The notes beneath the pieces were generated by a model, which saw nothing but the letters and a program-made list of their open reading frames with translations, was not told the DNA's origin and did no database searches. DNA of 6,369 bases from Acholeplasmataceae bacterium. GTDB lineage: Bacteria > Bacillota > Negativicutes > Acidaminococcales > Acidaminococcaceae. The position numbers were made by a program, and so were the translations under genes. The DNA lies in the NCBI GenBank assembly GCA_012744295.1, contig JAAYIB010000175.1:1-6369 (forward strand), written 5' to 3'. Positions 5,234 through 6,369 of this stretch are shown here, piece by piece (the first letter of the stretch is position 1; each line of letters begins with the position of its first letter).

Positions 5234-6369
5234 ATGGAAATTTACGAATTCAAGGCACGCAAAGCCACGGGCGAAACCGTGACCGGCAAGCTCAACGCGG
5301 CGAACGAGGCGGCCGTTGTCGCCTACATACGCCAGCAGGGTCTTTTTGCCACCCAGATCAAAAAGTCCGAGGGCGAAAAAAAGTCTCTCGCCGGCTCGTT
5401 TATGCTGGAAAAGGTTACGCTGCACGACCTTGCGCTCTTCTGCCGCCAGTTTGCGACGCTGGTCGGCGCGGGCGTATCCTTGATCGGCGCCCTCGAAATC
5501 ATGGCCGAGCAAACGACCAACAAGCGCTTTCGCGAGATCATCGTGAAGCTGGGCGAGGAGGTCAGAAAGGGCGCGCCGCTTTCCGTGGCGCTCGCAGGCT
5601 ACCCCGACGTTTTTCCGGTACTCACGATACACATGATTGAGGCAGGGGAAGCGGGCGGCATGCTCGAAACCGTCCTTTACCGCCTGGCCGAGCAGTACGA
5701 GAAGGACTACCGCCTCAACGCGTGCCTGAAGTCGGCGATGATTTATCCCGCGGTCGTCATTTCAGTCGCCGTTATCGTGGTCGGTATCATTCTGACCTTC
5801 GTAATGCCGACCTTCGTCGAGCTTTTCAAGTCGATGAACGTCGAGCTGCCGCTGCCGACCAAGATTGTGATGGCTTTAAGCCTTTTTCTGCAGGATTACT
5901 GGTGGATGCTTTTGGTTTTTGCGGGGCTCATAGTCATCGCCTATCGTGAAGCAATGAAGAAAAAGGGCTTTCGGATGTGGCGTGACGCCTTCTTCCTGAA
6001 GCTGCCCGTCTTCGGCGAGCTCTACAACAAAATCATCATCGCGCGCTTTGCCTCGACGTTTGCCAGCCTCTCAAGGAGCGGCGTGCCGATCCTGTCGGCG
6101 CTCACGATTGTCAGCAAGGCGACGGGCAGCCTGCAGGCCGAGGAAGTATTCAAGGCAGCGCGCGTGAATGTACAGAAAGGACGTGGACTTTCTGTGCCGA
6201 TGGAGCAGAGCAAATTGTTCCCGCCCTTGGTTGTCAACATGGTCGCCATCGGTGAAGAAACAGGCAGCCTTGACCACATGCTGGATAAAATCAGCGAATT
6301 TTACAGCGCCGAGGTAGACGATATGATGGGAAGATTGCAAGCTTTGCTTGATCCGTTTCTCATCGTAAT
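5234..6369 (+). CDS. pilC: Type IV pilus inner-membrane platform protein PilC (3' end outside window)
   Basis: Polytopic GspF-family protein on which PilB and PilT act to add or remove pilins. The frame runs open from ATG at 5234 for 378 codons to the window end; about 400 is usual, so only the last membrane helix and a short tail should be missing. An N-terminal MEIYEFKARKATGETVTGKL segment (1-20) is typical. The first T2SSF domain spans about 66-190 (FCRQFATLVGAGVSLIGAL; EAGEAGGML), with a membrane helix at about 172-191. A second helix lies at about 222-237. The second T2SSF domain starts near 268 (FASTFASLSRSGVPILSAL; AIGEETGSLDHML) and runs to DPFLIV at the edge, where the third helix begins. 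The GGGGGAGG stretch at 5218-5225 in the 17-base gap after pilT supports the start and co-transcription. Confidence 0.95.
   Translation, partial: MEIYEFKARKATGETVTGKLNAANEAAVVAYIRQQGLFATQIKKSEGEKKSLAGSFMLEKVTLHDLALFCRQFATLVGAGVSLIGALEIMAEQTTNKRFREIIVKLGEEVRKGAPLSVALAGYPDVFPVLTIHMIEAGEAGGMLETVLYRLAEQYEKDYRLNACLKSAMIYPAVVISVAVIVVGIILTFVMPTFVELFKSMNVELPLPTKIVMALSLFLQDYWWMLLVFAGLIVIAYREAMKKKGFRMWRDAFFLKLPVFGELYNKIIIARFASTFASLSRSGVPILSALTIVSKATGSLQAEEVFKAARVNVQKGRGLSVPMEQSKLFPPLVVNMVAIGEETGSLDHMLDKISEFYSAEVDDMMGRLQALLDPFLIV

Noticed and set aside
5128..5640. 170-codon plus-strand frame across the pilT-pilC junction
   Set aside because: Out of frame with both genes, rich in Arg and Gly, and explained by the two real reading frames.
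5234..6369. PilC as a truncated pseudogene
   Set aside because: The frame is open to the last base and stops only because the window ends; the visible sequence is full family length up to the last membrane helix.

Overview
The window looks ordinary in gene content. It holds the 3' end of a thiamine-phosphate synthase gene (thiE), then the start of a type IV pilus (T4P) locus. The pilus genes are arranged as two divergent transcription units around a 182-base AT-rich intergenic region. An outer-membrane secretin next to bases with Gram-positive-style strong AGGAGG ribosome binding sites, a ThiE with a GAVF-type active-site loop and a pilB-pilT-pilC order suggest a diderm Firmicute (Negativicutes, perhaps a Selenomonas-like genus). 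This taxonomic placement is inference; no marker gene is present.

Layout: 1-371 (+) is the C-terminal part of ThiE. A perfect 14-bp hairpin at 352-386 ends it, with the stop codon in the loop, and probably also ends the convergent secretin transcript. 419-1762 (-) is a short PilQ/GspD-type secretin. 1762-2286 (-) is a small PilP/GspC-like coupling protein, translationally overlapped with the secretin (TGATG). 2287-2468 holds divergent promoters: a good sigma-70-type promoter for the minus-strand pair, with an 8-bp dyad at the very start of its transcript, and a weaker candidate for the plus strand. 2469-4148 (+) is PilB, the extension ATPase, with an N-terminal MshEN tandem motif that predicts cyclic-di-GMP binding. 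4161-5216 (+) is PilT, the retraction ATPase. 5234 to the window end (+) is PilC, the inner-membrane platform protein, cut by the window edge about one transmembrane helix before its expected end.

Together these supply the two motors (PilB for extension, PilT for retraction), the platform they act on (PilC), the outer-membrane pore (secretin) and a protein likely to link the inner membrane to the pore. Pilins, prepilin peptidase and PilM/N/O alignment proteins are not in the window and would be expected downstream of pilC or elsewhere. The points most worth checking are the full-consensus MshEN motif in PilB, the minimal secretin paired only with a PilP/GspC-like protein, the promoter-proximal dyad, and the stop-codon-in-loop terminator. 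I see no mobile element, CRISPR array, RNA gene or obviously new system here.
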